Of a DNA stretch of 64,000 nt, positions 23,146 through 34,040 are shown in pieces; the first letter of the stretch is position 1; every line of letters begins with the position of its first letter. A program made the position numbers and the translations under genes. Source of the stretch: Setophaga petechia (taxonomy: Eukaryota > Chordata > Aves > Passeriformes > Parulidae); assembly GCA_024362935.1 (NCBI GenBank), contig JANCRA010000117.1:310001-374000 (forward strand), in the 5' to 3' direction. The notes beneath the pieces are model-generated. The model did not search any database, was not told where the DNA came from, and saw nothing but the letters and a program-made list of their open reading frames with translations.

Positions 23146-26100
23146 TCACTTGCGGCGCAGGTAGAAGGCGGTGGCGCCCGGCGCCGGGGCCAGGCCCAGC
23201 GGCTCCTCCGGGGCCGTGCTGAGGAAGAGCCCGGGGAAGGCGGCGGCCTCGAAGGTGTGCGTGGAGCCCCCGAAGGTCTTGTAGAAGGTGAAGGGCGTGG
23301 CCCTGTCCTTGTCCCCCGAGAACAGATCCATCAGCCCCACGTCCTGCCGGGCAGGGGACACAAAGTGCTGGCACCAAATGGGGCAGCCGTGGCCTGGTGG
23401 TGTCACCTCGGGGAACGACCAACTGCAGGTGGCACCATCCCCAGGGGATCTCAACTCAAGGTGACCCCATCTCCAGGTGTCCCCACCTCAAGGAACCCAC
23501 ACTGACCCAATTTCCAGGTGATCTCACCTCCAGGTGACCCCAGCTCCAGGTGACCCCATCTCCAGGTGTCCCCATCTCAAGGAACCCACACTGATCCCAT
23601 CTCCTGGTCACCCCATCTCCAGCCAAGCCCCCTCCAGGTGACCCCATCTCCAGGTGACTCCACCTCCAGGTGACGCCACCTCAAGGAACCTCCATCTCTG
23701 ATGACAACAACATCAGGGCCACACCCCCAGGTGACCACACCCCCAGGTGATGCCGTCATCACCTGCCCTGGGGAATCCCCACTTCCCGGTGACCCCGCCT
23801 CCAGGTTGGCATCTCTTTGGGATGACGCCACTCCCAGGTGCCCCACCTTGGTCTGACCCACCTTGGGCTGCCCCAGCCCTGGGCGCCCTCACCTTGGCTC
23901 ACCCACCTTGAGCTGAGCCATTTTTGGGTCCCCACCACCCCAGGGTGGCCCCACTTTGAGTTGGTCCACCTTGAGTTGATCCAGCTCCAGCTGACCCACC
24001 TTGATTGCCCCACCTTGACTGACCCACTTAAGTTTGACCCAACTTGGACTGACCTAAATTGAGCTGACCCACCTTGGATTGACCACCTTGGATTGACCCA
24101 CCTTGGGTTGACCACCTCGATTGACCCAACTTTGGGTCCCAACCACCTCTGGATGTCCCCACCTTGACTGACCCACCTTTTATTGACCCACCTAAGACTG
24201 ACCACCTTGGATTGACCCACCTTGGGTTGCCCTTGATTGACCCACTGTGACTGACCCACCTTGGTTTGACCACCTTGATTGACCCACCTTGGATTGGTCC
24301 ACCTTGGTTTGACCACCTTGATTGACCCACCTTGACTGACCCAACTTGGATTGACCCACCTTGACTGACCCACCTTGGTTTGACCACCTTGATTGACGCA
24401 CCTTGCCTTGTCCCATCTCAAGCTGTCCCACCATGGCCTGTCCCACCTTTGTGTCCCCACAGCCCCACATTGAGTCACCCCCAGCCCCCTGTGCCACCCT
24501 CATGTCCCCCCGGTCCCTGCGCCACCCCTGTGTCCCCCGTGTCCCCCCCGTGTCACCTCCAGGCTCAGCTGGGGCTCGGAGCCGGTGCCACAGGACAGGG
24601 CGCGGGTGCCACCGCGGATGCCCACGATGAGGGGACAGCGCTGGCGCTCCAGGTGCCGGTTGGGGACAACGCTGATGGGCTCTGTGGGACACGGGGGTGT
24701 CACCGCTGTGCCCCCAGGGTGTCACCCATGGATTGTCACCCTTGTCCTCCCTGAGGGACACCCATGGATTGTCACCCCTGTTTCCCCCCAGGGTGTCACC
24801 CACGGAGTGTCACTGCTGTCCTCCTGGTGTCACCCACGGATTGTCACCCCCCGGGTGTCACCACCTTCCAGGGCAGCATTGGTCACCTGCAGGTGGTGAC
24901 CACCAGAGGGACACCCATGGATTGTCACCCATTGGCAGTGTCACCCGTGGATTGTCACCTCTTTTTCCCCCCAGGGTGTGACCCACGGATTGTCACCCAC
25001 GGATTGTCACCCCCCAGGTGTCACCCACCTTCCAGGGCAGCATTGGTCACCTGCAGGTGGTGACCACCAGAGGGTCCCCCATGGATTGTCACCCATTGGC
25101 AGTGTCACCCGTGGATTGTCACATCTGTTTCCCCCCAGGGTGTCACCCAGGGATTGTCACGCACAGATTGTCCCCCCCCGGGTGTCACCACCTTCCTGGG
25201 CGGCGTTGGCGCCCTGCAGGCTGGTGGCCACCAGGTGTCCGTGGCGCAGGCACAGCCCCTGCTGCTCCGTGTCCCGCAGCACGTACTGGTACGGCCGCGG
25301 CTGCGGCTGCAGCGCCGGGCGCAACCCGGGCACCGTCACCCCTGGGGACACGGGGACACGGGGACAGGTGAGACACGGGGACACGGGGACGGACAGGTGG
25401 GACATGGGGATGGATGGGTAAGGACATGGGGACACAGGGACAGACAGGTGGGGATGTGAGACATGGGACACGGGCACGGACAGGCGAGACACAGGATGGA
25501 CGGGTAAGGACATGGGACATGGGGACAACACAGGGATATGGGGATGGACGGGTAAGGACATGGGGACACGGGGATGGACAGGTGGGACATGGGGATGGAT
25601 GGGTAAGGACATGGGGACAGACAGGTGAGATGTGGGGATGGACAGGTAAGGACGTGGGGACACAGGGACAGACGGATGGGACACGGGGATGGACAGGTGG
25701 GGACATGGGGATGGATGGGTAAGGACATGGGGACACAGGCACAGACAGGTGGGACACAGGGATGGATGGGTAAGGACACGGGGACAGACAGGTGGGACAC
25801 GGGGATGGACGGGTAAGGACATGGGGACATGGGGACATCACAGGGACATGGGGATAGACAGGTGGGCACATGGGGACATGGGACACAGGGACACAAGGAC
25901 AGACTGGTGGGACATGGGGAATGGACGGGTAAGGACATGGGACACAGGGACAGACAGGTGGGGGTGTGGGACATGGGGACACGGGGACAGACAGGTGGGA
26001 CGCGGGGATGGACAGGTAAGGACATGGGACACGGGGACATCACAGGGACATGGGGATAGACAGGTGGGCACAGGGGACACAGGGACACAGGGACAGACAG

Positions 26101-26513
26101 GTGGGACATGGGGATGGACGGGTAAGGACATGGGGACATGGGGATACGGGGACAGACAGGTGGGACATGGGGGCATGGGGTCACAGGGACACCAGGACAG
26201 GTGGGACATGGGGATAGACAGGTGGGACATAGGGACATGTGGATGGACAGGGGGACATGGGGACATGGGACACAGGGACAGGGGGACAGACAGGTGAAAC
26301 ACAGGGATGGATGGGTAAGGACATGGGACATGGGGACAAGGGGACAGACAGGTGGGATATGGGGGCATGGGGACAGCGGGATGGACAGGTGAGACATGGG
26401 GATGGACAGGTAAGGACATGGGACATGGGGACAAGGGGACACCTGCACCCACCTTTCCCCAGGAAGTCCTCGAACAAGGCCACCATGTCGGGGTCGATGA
26501 CGCCCTCGGCCAT
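23146..26513 (-). CDS. IL36RN: IL-36-subfamily cytokine (IL-36 receptor antagonist-like), four coding exons
   Basis: IL-1-family beta-trefoil cytokine. Coding exons in transcript order: 26513-26453, 25341-25192, 24681-24557, 23343-23146 (177 aa). The short first exon starts MAEGVIDPDMVALFEDFLG, has no signal peptide and is acidic, as for leaderless IL-1-family members. Family landmarks: YVLRDTEQQGLCLRHGHLVA in exon 2; the SVVPNR strand, IVGIRGG and LSC in exon 3; MDLF, FTFYKT, then FEAAAFPGLFLST and the terminal FYLRRK in exon 4. SVVPNR and LSCG match mammalian IL-36RN closely, while MDLF/FYKT recalls IL-36 agonists. The symbol follows the single IL-36-type gene named in chicken; agonist or antagonist activity cannot be read from sequence. 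It lies tail-to-tail with TGFA and in tandem with IL1RN. Exon 2 and exon 4 edges are amplified into arrays. Confidence 0.85.
23460..24420. repeat. ~15-30 bp minisatellite (ttgattgacccaccttgg type) in IL36 intron 3
   Basis: The proximal part has ~27 bp caggtgaccccatctccagg units; from about 23,840 it becomes gattgacccaccttgg units. Confidence 0.9.
24720..25185 (-). repeat. IL36 intron 2 array with two copies of the exon 2 donor edge
   Basis: Two copies, about 24857-24905 and 25018-25070, resemble the real exon 2 end at 25192 onward: on + they read gtgtcaccaccttcc, gggcagcattgg, cacctgcaggtggtgaccacc, so the minus strand keeps the GTGGTGACA donor (second copy slightly altered). They sit among ggattgtcaccc units; the copy-to-copy period is about 160 bp. 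Confidence 0.85.
25360..26450. repeat. ~20-60 bp minisatellite (ggacatggggatggacaggt type) in IL36 intron 1
   Basis: ggacagacaggtgggacatg and gatgggtaaggacatgggg units fill intron 1. Confidence 0.93.
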
Positions 26514-27099
26514 GTCCCCACTCTCGGCTGTGACCCCCGGGTGGTGTCCCCGGGGTGTCTCTCTGTGAGGACAGAGGGGTCAGGGCAGGTGACACCGGGG
26601 AGGTGACACACCTGGGGTGCGAGGCAGGGGACAACGCTGTCCCTACGTTGTCCCCACGATGTCCCTATGCCATCCCCACGCTGTCCCCACATTGTCCCCA
26701 CACTGTCCCCACACTGTCCCCATGCTGTCCCTGCTCACCTGAGGGCAGCTCTGGATGCGTGTGACATGGCTGGGCCTGCAGAGATGGTGGCACAGGTGGC
26801 ACAGGTGACACCGCGTGCCAGCAGGATTGTCCCCGAGCTTGTCCCCGTCCCTGGAGCAGCAGCTGTGGATGTGTCAGCTCCCGGGATCCTGTCCCGTGTC
26901 CTCTGGGCCGTGTCCCCGCGGGTGACAGTGGCTTTATCGAGCCGGGCAGGGCGGGGACAGAGCCCGCCCCGGTAATTGGCAGGGCAGGTGACAGCGACAC
27001 CGAGCGATGGCGAAATGCCACCTGCTGCCAGCGTCCCCAGTGATGCTCACAGTCACCATGGTGGGAATGTCCCCTGTGCTGTGTCCTCTGTCCCATGGT
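26514..27099. other. IL36 upstream region, mostly unique
   Basis: Non-coding DNA 5' of the IL36 start codon, with a short cccacactgtccc repeat near 26640-26730. It probably contains the IL36 promoter and any non-coding 5' exon. I see no TATA box I would trust. Confidence 0.35.
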
Positions 27100-27740
27100 G
27101 CCATCACATTGTCTACATTGTCACCATGACCACTGTCCCCAAATTCCCACGTGCCCTGTCCCCAGTGTCCCCTGTGTCCCATCCCCGTTGTCCCTTGTCC
27201 CCAAGGCCCTTTATGCCCTGTCCCCAAGGTCTTGTGTGCCTTGTCCCCATGATCCCATGTGTCCCGTCCCCTTGGTGACCTGCCCCCAAAATGCCACCTT
27301 CCCTGTCCCTATTGTCCCCCACTCCCTGTCCCCAAGATCCCATGTGTCCTGTCCCCATGGTGACCTGTCCCCACGGTCCCACCTCCCTTGTCCCCACAGT
27401 GTCCCTGTGTCCTGTCCCCAAAATCCCATGTCCCTTCTTCCTGTTGTCCCCCATTCTCTGTCCCCACATTCCCATGTGCCCTGTCGCCATGGTGACCTGT
27501 CCTCAAAATGCCACATCCCCTGTCCCTGTTGTCCCCCAATCCCTGTCCCCAAAATGTCACATCCCCTGTCCCCGTTGTCCCCCATTCTCTGTCTCTGTTG
27601 TCCCCTATTCCCTGTCCCCAAGATCCCATGTCCCCGTCCCTGTTGTCCCCATTCCCTGTCCCCAAAGTCCCAAGTTCCCTGTCCATACTGTCTCCCGCTC
27701 GCCGTCCCCACACCCCGTGTGCCCCCTGTCCCCCGTGTCC
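27100..27740. repeat. ~25-50 bp C-rich minisatellite (tgtccccaaaatcccatgtc)
   Basis: An intergenic array between IL36 and the 3' end of IL1RN. Confidence 0.9.
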
Positions 27741-27984
27741 CCCGTGTCGCGCTGTCCCCGCGCTGTCCCCGTGCGGCCCCGCGGGATCCGGGAAGGGGCC
27801 GCGTCACCCCCGCCCGTTGGGGACGTTCCGTTCTGTCCCCATCGCGCGGGTGGCGCAAGAGCGGCCGCTCCGCCGCGGTGACACATCCAGCGGGGCCACC
27901 AGCCCCGCCCTGTCCCCGCCCTGCCACCCGTGTGCCACCACCCGTGTGTCACCCGCACTCGGGCACCGCTGGCCTCGGCATCTC

Positions 27985-27990
27985 TTTATT
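27985..27990 (-). terminator. IL1RN: AATAAA polyadenylation signal of IL1RN
   Basis: Minus-strand AATAAA (tttatt on +) lies 459 bp past the IL1RN stop, after a repeat-rich 3' UTR. It is the first canonical signal I find downstream. Confidence 0.6.
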
Positions 27991-28049
27991 CCCGCACCGG
28001 AGCCCGGGGAGGATGTCGCTGTCCCCAGGGGGGTGGCACCGCACCGCGG

Positions 28050-28405
28050 GGACGGATGTCACTCTCCACAGGGGGATGGCACTGTCCCCAAGGGGATGGC
28101 ACCCCCCGGAGAAAGGGGGATGGCACGGTCCCGGAGAGATGCCACCGTCCTGGGGAAGATGTCACCGAGGGGCGAGGGTGTCACCCTCCCTGGGTGAGGA
28201 TGTCACCGTCCTAGGGGGATGCCACCTTCCCCAGCGGGATGTCCCCATCCTCAGGGGGGATGCCACCCTCCCCAGAGTGATGTCGCCACTCTGGGGGTGA
28301 TGCCAGCCTCCGCAGGAACATGTCACCGTGCAGAAGGGAATGCCACCCTCCCCAGAGTGATGTCACCATCCTGGGGGTGATGCCACCCTTCCCAGGAAGA
28401 TGCCA
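28050..28405. repeat. ~33 bp minisatellite in the IL1RN 3' UTR
   Basis: Units of gatgtcaccatcctgggggt followed by gatgccaccctcccc recur about ten times. Confidence 0.88.
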
Positions 28406-28448
28406 CCGCGCTGGGGCCCCGCTGTCCCCGCGCGGGGCCCGGGCGCGC

Positions 28449-29956
28449 TCAGCAGAGCTGGAAGTAGAAGTCGAGCAGGTTGGAGGTGACATCGCGGTGG
28501 CGACAGAGCGCCAGGGGCTGGTGGCCGCGCGGGGACGTGCACAGGAACCAGCCGGGGTGCGCGGCCGACTCGAAGCGCCACAGCCCGTCCCGGTAGGAGC
28601 GGAAGAAGGTGAAGGCGGCCGCGCTGTCACCGGCGCGGGGCAGCTCCCGGATGTCCACGTCCTGCGGCGACACCGCCGTGTGACCCGCGGGGACAGCGCC
28701 CGGGCACCGCGGGCACCGTGTGCCAGCGCTGCGCTGCGGTGTGGGCACAGCCCGTAATGTCCCCACCCAGCGGTGTCCCCCCCCTGTGACCCCCGTGTCC
28801 CCATCCCCGCGGTTCCGGTGTCCCCAGGTGTCCCCCTCCCCTAAAACTTTGGTGTCCCCATCCTCATCACCACCCCACGGTGTCCCCATCTCTTTAGGTG
28901 TCCCCAAACCTTTGACGTCCCCATTTCCTTGGCATCCCCGTCACCGTGACGTCCTCATCCCTGCGATGTCACCATCCCTCTGGTGTCCCCATCCCCATCC
29001 CCAGCCCTGTGATGTCCCCATCCCCTTGGCATGCCCGTCCCTGTCCCCTCACTATCCCCTCACTGTCCCCCCGCTGTCCCCACACTGTCCCCTCGCTGTC
29101 CCCTCACTCTCCCCCGCTATCCCATCCCTATCTCCGTTGTTCCCCGCTGTCCCTCACTGTCCCCCGCTGTCCCCCGCTGTCCCCTCGCTCTACCCCCGCT
29201 CTCCCATCGCTATCCCCGCTGTCCCTCACTGTCCCCCGCTGTCCCCTCGCTCTACCCCGCTATCCCATCGCTATCCCCGCTGTCCCCCGTTGTCCCCCGC
29301 TGTCCCCTCGCTGTCCGCACCTGCAGCCGCAGCCGGGGCTCTCCGGCGGGGCCGCGCTCGGTGCGGAGGCAGCGGGAGCCGTGCCGGATTCCCAGGATCA
29401 CGGGCAGCCGGGCGGGCTCCAGGGCGCGGTTGGGCACCCAGAACACTTTCTCTGCGGGTGGGTGACACGGGGACCCTCAGCGCGTGTGCCCCGCGGGTGT
29501 CCCCCCGCGCGTGTCCCCGCGCGTGTCCCCGTGTCACCTTCCAGCGCGGCGTTGGCGCCCTGCAGGTGCCCGGCCACCAGCTGGTCATCGCGCAGGTACA
29601 GCGACCTCTGGTTCACGTCCCACAGCCTGGCGGGCAAAGCGGGGACAGCGGTGCCACCGCTCGGTGCCAGCCCCGTGCCGTGCCACCCCGCTGTCCCCCG
29701 CCACCCCCCGGGCTGTCCCTTACCGGTACTGGAACACCTTGGTCTGCAGCGCGGGCGCGTGGCAGAGGGCGAAGCCTTCGGCCTCTGCGCGGAGGAAGAG
29801 GAGGGCGAGGCTGAGGGCGGCCACCCGGAGCCCCCCGCGCCCCCTGCCCGCGCCCCCCGAGCTTTGGGGACCCCTCCCGGTGGCACCACCGGCCGTGCCG
29901 GGCGCTCCGCGTCCCCTCCGGGCCGTGCGCGGGGTCCCCGGGCAGCGCTCACCCAT
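28449..29956 (-). CDS. IL1RN: interleukin-1 receptor antagonist, four coding exons
   Basis: Secreted IL-1-family protein that binds the IL-1 receptor without signalling. Coding exons in transcript order: 29956-29724, 29626-29538, 29451-29321, 28661-28449; all phases match. Exon 2 begins LWDVNQRSLYLRDDQLVAGH, nearly the mammalian IL1RN hallmark. Exon 3 has WVPNRALEPARLPVILGIRH. Exon 4 has FTFF, FESAAHPGWFLC and the terminal DFYFQLC. Exon 1 carries a hydrophobic leader (LRVAALSLALLFLRAEA) before the VFQYR junction. The only upstream in-frame ATG is at 29956, giving 221 aa (human 177) with about 40 Gly/Arg-rich residues before the leader. That is abnormal for a signal peptide, so the true start may lie in an unrecognised upstream exon. 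It lies in tandem with IL36 and divergent from TMED4. Confidence 0.9.
29040..29310. repeat. C-rich short tandem repeat (tgtcccccgc) in IL1RN intron 3
   Basis: ctgtcccccgctgtcccctc units, with a duplicated ~70 bp block containing atcgctatccccgctgtcc. Confidence 0.9.
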
Positions 29957-30175
29957 GGGACCCCCGGTTCTGCTGAGACCCCGGCTCCGGTGCGACCCCC
30001 GGCTCCCGTAGGACCCCCGGTTCCGCTGGCACTCCCGGCTCCGGTGCTACCCCGGCTGCTCTGGGACCCCCGGCTCCTGTGACGCCCCTGCCTCCGCTGT
30101 GACACCCCCGGCTCTCTGGGACCCCCGGCTCCGGTGCCACTCCCGGTTCCAGCGGGACCCCCGGCTCCGGGCGCT
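29955..30175. repeat. ~27 bp repeat (gggacccccggctccggtg) 5' of IL1RN
   Basis: About eight units of gacccccggctccggtgc sit just upstream of the assigned IL1RN start codon. They keep minus-strand frames open, which complicates the choice of start. Confidence 0.85.
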
Positions 30176-30666
30176 GCGGGCGGCGGAGAGGAAGGGAGGA
30201 AGGAAGGAAGAAAGTTGCCGGTGGTGTTGCCACACTCTGAGAAGGGCGCGCCCCGCCCCCGCCATTGCTCAGCACCCCCGCGGGGTGACAAAAGAGGGGA
30301 CACATGGCGGGGGGGAGATGACAGCGCGACACGCCGCGGAGACACCACGACCCCCGCGGCGGCTGGAGCGGGGCTCGAACTCGTGAACTTAGCAGCGAGA
30401 GAGCGGCGCCCTCCCCGCTGTGCCACCGCGGCGGCGGGCGCGCATGCGCGCTGCGGGAGCGGCGGGAAGCACGCAGGGGCGGCGTGGGGAGCGCTGAGTG
30501 GCCGTGGGTGTTACGCATGCGTAAAGCGAGGCGCGAGGCAGCGAAGCGCTGTCAGGGCTCTGAGGGCAGCACTGCGCGTGCGCTGGGGGTGCGGCGCATG
30601 CGAGGTGAGCAGGGTGAGGCGCTGGCGCATGCGTAGAGCGCCCCCGGCGGGAGGGCAGGAGGGACC
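30176..30666. promoter_or_regulatory. CpG island between IL1RN and TMED4 (candidate divergent promoter)
   Basis: The two genes are head to head with 710 bp between their assigned start codons. This CpG-dense, mostly unique stretch also has a short gaagg repeat near 30193. It surely contains the TMED4 promoter; use for IL1RN is inferred. Confidence 0.5.
30361..30433 (-). tRNA. tRNA-like sequence, possibly degenerate tRNA-Ser(GCT)
   Basis: On the minus strand there is an A-box-like tggcacagcggg, an anticodon-loop-like CTGCTAA (GCT) and a B-box-like gagttcgagcccc in the right order. The T-stem and acceptor stem do not pair well in my hand folding, and there is no T-run after it. It may be a decayed tRNA or tRNA-derived element in the TMED4 promoter island. 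Confidence 0.3.
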
Positions 30667-33600
30667 ATGGCGGCGCCGTGGGAAGCGCTGAGGGCGGCGA
30701 TGGCCGCGTTGCTGCTGCTGGGCTGGGGCGCGCACGGGCTCTACTTCCACATCGGAGAGACCGAGAAGCGCTGCTTCATCGAGGAGATCCCCGACGAGAC
30801 CATGGTCATCGGTGCGGGCGGCGGCGGGGAGCACCGGGAATGGCGGGGGGCGTGAGGGGGCAACGGGAGAGACCACCGGGAATGGCGGAGGGGGGGGAAT
30901 GGGAGAGACCACCGGGAATGGCGGAGGTGGAGTAACGGGAGAGACCACCGGGTACTTGGCGGGGGTACACACGCACACAGAACTTAGGAGCGGGAGGAAC
31001 CACTGAGGAGTTGAGGGGGATCAGAGCCCACCGGGCACGGGGGTCGGCTCCGAGCCTCTGTGCCCGCTCGGTGCCAGGCAATTACCGGACGCAGCTGTGG
31101 GACAAACAGTCTGAATCCTTCCTGCCCTCCACCCCCGGGCTGGGCATGCACGTGGAGGTCAAGGACCCCGACGGAAAGGTGAGGAGGATTGGGCATCCCT
31201 GGGCATGGGGAAGGGTTCTTGGTGGGGGGTTGGGCACCCCTCTGGGCACGGGGAGGGGTTCCTGGGCATCCCTTGGGCATGGGGAGGAGTCTATGAGGGG
31301 ATTTGGGCACCCCCCTGGGCATGGGGAGGGGTCCTTGGCACGGGGAGAGGTCCCTGGGCACCTCCCGAGGCACGGGGAGTGGTTCCTGGGTGGGGTTTGG
31401 GCAATCCCCGGGCTGTGCCCCAGTATCCAGGGCAGTGACAGTGTCCCCATGGGATGCCAATAGCCATACCCATGGCCGGGATGCTGTCTCTATGTGATGC
31501 CAGTGGCAATACCCATGGCCCAGACACTGTCTCTATGTGATGCCAGTGTCCATGCCCATGGCCCTGACGCTGTCCCCGTTGGCACAGGTGGTGATGTCAC
31601 GGCAGTACGGCTCCGAGGGGCGCTTCACGTTCACATCGCACACGCCGGGCGAGCACCAGATCTGCCTGCACTCCAACTCCACCCGCATGGCGCTGTTCGC
31701 CGGGGGCAAGCTGGTAATGATGCCCTGTGCCAGCCTGGCACGGCCCTGTGCCCATAGCCCCTGAGCCCTGTGCCCGTAGCCCCTGCCCACCCTGCACTCC
31801 AACTCCACCCGCATGGCGCTGTTCACCAGGGGCAAACTAGTAATGATGCCCTGTGCCAGCCTGGCACGGCCCTGAGACAACCTTGGGGATGGCCCTGGCA
31901 CAGCCCTGGGGATAGCCCTGTGTCCACAGCCCATGCCAGCCCTGGGGACAGCCCTGTGCCAAAACCCTGTACCAAACCTTAAGGATGTACCAGTGCTGGT
32001 GCCAGCCCTGTGCTCTCCTGGAGGCTGTGTGAGCCCTGGTGCCAGTGCTGGTGACAGCTGTGTGCCCTCCCCGTGGCTGTGCCTTGCTGGTGGCATGGTT
32101 GATGCCATGGTTGGTGCCATGGTTGATGCCATGGTTGGTGCCATGGTTGGAGCCATGGTTGATGCCATTACTGGCGCCGTAGTTGGAGCCATGGTTGAAT
32201 CCATGGTTGGATCCATTGCTGGAGTCATGGTTGGTGCCATGGTTGGATCCATTGCTGGATCCATGGTTGGAGCCATTTTCGGCACCATGGTTGACACCAT
32301 GGTTGGTGCCATTACTGAAGTCATGGTTAGTGCCATGGTTGGTGCCACGTTTGGAGCCATAGTTGGTGCCCCCCGGTGCCAGCCCGTGCCCTGTCCCACA
32401 GCGGGTGCACCTGGACATCCAGGTGGGCAAACACACCAACAACTACTCATGGTTGGTGCCATGCTTGGACCATGGTTGCCACCATGGCTGAAGCCATGAT
32501 TGGTGCCATATTGGTGGCATTACTGGTGCCATAGCTGGGGCTATGTTTGGTGCCGTGGTTGGATCCGTGGTTGGTGCCAGCCCCGGTGCCAGCCCCGGTG
32601 CCAGCCCGTGCCCTGTCCCGCAGCGGGTGCACCTGGACATCCAGGTGGGCGAGCACACCAACAACTACCCCGAGATCGCTGCCAAGGACAAGCTGACGGA
32701 GCTGCAGCTCCGCGCGCGCCAGCTGCTCGACCAGGTGGAGCAGATCCAGAAGGAGCAGAACTACCAGAGGGTCAGCGGGGTCAAACCATGAGCTTTGGGG
32801 TCACCAGGGGGTTTGGGGGGCATTTGTGGGGTTTTGGGGTGAATCTGCAGGGTTTTGGTGTCTATCCGCTGGGTTTTGGGGTGAATCCGTGGTGTTTGAG
32901 GTGAGTCCATGGGGATTTGGGATCAATCCACAGGGATTTGGGGTCATCTGTGGGGTTTTGGGCTGAATTCATGGGGTTTCAGGTAAATCTGTGGGGTTTT
33001 AGGATGAATTTTGGGGGTTTTGATGTGAATCTCTGGGGTTTTAGGGTGAATTTGTGGGGTTTTGGTGGTTTTACCCTGAGTACTGTGAGAAGAGGTTCTG
33101 CATGTCCAGCGAGAGCACCAACCAGCCAATCTGGGGGGTTTTGGGGTGGATTTATGGGGTTTTGGGGTAAACTCGCAGGGTTTTGGTGTGGATTTATGGG
33201 ATATTGGTGTGGATTTATGGGATTTTGGGGTGAACCTGTGGGTTTTTAGGGTGTTTCAGTACCGTGAGGAGAGGTTCTGCGTGATGAGCACGAGCACCAA
33301 GCAGACAATTTTGGGGTTTTGGAGTGAATTTACAGGGCTTTGGTGTAAATCATAAGGGTTTTGGTGTGGATTTATGGGGTTTTTGGTGGAGTTCGCAGTG
33401 TTTTGGTGTGGATTTATGGGATTTTGGTGTGAATTTGTGGGGTTTTGGTGGTTTTACCCTGAGTATTGTGAGAAGAGGTTCTGCATGTCCAGCGAGAGCA
33501 CCAACCAGCCAATCTCTGTGGTTTTGGGGTAAACCTGTGGGGTTTTGTTGTGGATTTATGGGGTTTTAGGGTAAATCTGTAGGGTTTTGGTTTGGATTGA

Positions 33601-33789
33601 TGGGATTTTGGGGTGAATCTTTGGGGTTTTTCCCCTCAGTACCGGGAGGAGCGGTTCCGCATGACGAGCGAGAGCACCAACCAGCGCGTGCTCTGGTGGT
33701 CCATCGCCCAGACCGTCATCCTCATCCTCACCGGCCTCTGGCAGATGCGGCACCTCAAGAGCTTCTTCGAGGCCAAGAAACTCGTCTAG
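30667..33789 (+). CDS. TMED4: p24-family ER-Golgi cargo receptor TMED4, five exons
   Basis: Type I membrane protein of COPI/COPII vesicles. Exons: 30667-30811, 31078-31178, 31588-31713, 32624-32770, 33640-33789 (222 aa, close to mammalian TMED4). The start ATG sits in accATGg. A signal peptide ([12 protein letters not shown]) is followed by the GOLD domain opening [20 protein letters not shown]. The second GOLD cysteine is in [10 protein letters not shown] coiled-coil stretch ([17 protein letters not shown]) is followed by one transmembrane helix ([13 protein letters not shown]) and the KKLV C-terminal dilysine COPI signal. HIGETEKR separates it from TMED9. The exon 4 donor is a weak GTCAGC. 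Edges of exons 3, 4 and 5 are copied into introns. TMED4-DDX56-NPC1L1 order is the same as human 7p13. Confidence 0.97.
31185..31420. repeat. ~35-45 bp minisatellite (gggcatggggaggggtcctt) in TMED4 intron 2
   Basis: Degenerate units of ttgggcacccctctgggcac and ggggaggggttcctgg. Confidence 0.85.
31789..31872 (+). repeat. duplicate of TMED4 exon 3 end with donor
   Basis: This repeats the sequence at about 31665-31748: the codons for [11 protein letters not shown], then a mutated AGG GGC AAA CTA, the GTAATG donor and the first bases of the intron. One extra copy 124 bp downstream. Confidence 0.9.
32090..32375. repeat. 12-21 bp minisatellite (atggttggtgcc)
   Basis: About twenty units of atggttggtgcc / atggttgatgcc in TMED4 intron 3, continuing in weaker form at 32447-32580. 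Confidence 0.93.
32384..32446 (+). repeat. duplicate of TMED4 exon 4 acceptor and first codons
   Basis: It carries ccctgtcccacag then codons for [15 protein letters not shown], followed at once by the atggttggtgcc repeat. The real exon 4 begins at 32624. Confidence 0.92.
32800..33635 (+). repeat. ggggttttggtgtgg repeat with three decoys of TMED4 exon 5
   Basis: Intron 4 is a ~25 bp repeat (ggggttttggtgtggattta). Near 33076-33130, 33259-33310 and 33466-33514 are diverged copies of exon 5 start (tac(c/t)gtgaggagaggttctg, agcgagagcaccaaccagcc). The middle copy has ttcagtacc, a plausible acceptor; the outer two have gagta(c/t)tgtgag in its place. Confidence 0.9.
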
Positions 33790-34040
33790 CCCCCCAAAAC
33801 CCACCCACAACCGGGGGGCACCCCAAAATCTACCCTCACCCCGGGGGCCTCCCAAAAACCCACTCCTACCCCAAAAAAAAACCCCAAAAACCCCCCCCAC
33901 CCTGGGGAGAGATCCTGGATCCCTTCTGGGACCCCAAACCCATCCCACCCACCCTGGGGTGCTCCCTGCGGATTTTGGGGTGCCCTGCCTGCCATGGGGG
34001 GAGCAGAGAGGCACCACCCCCAAGTGCTTTTTTGGAGGGA

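Noticed and set aside
32384..32446. An extra TMED4 exon
   Set aside because: It duplicates the exon 4 start but runs straight into the atggttggtgcc repeat without a donor, and the protein is complete without it.
30667..33789. TMED9 instead of TMED4
   Set aside because: [13 protein letters not shown], the WDKQ segment and the DDX56/NPC1L1 neighbours fit TMED4. TMED9 has IGELEKKCF and YDKQ at these places.
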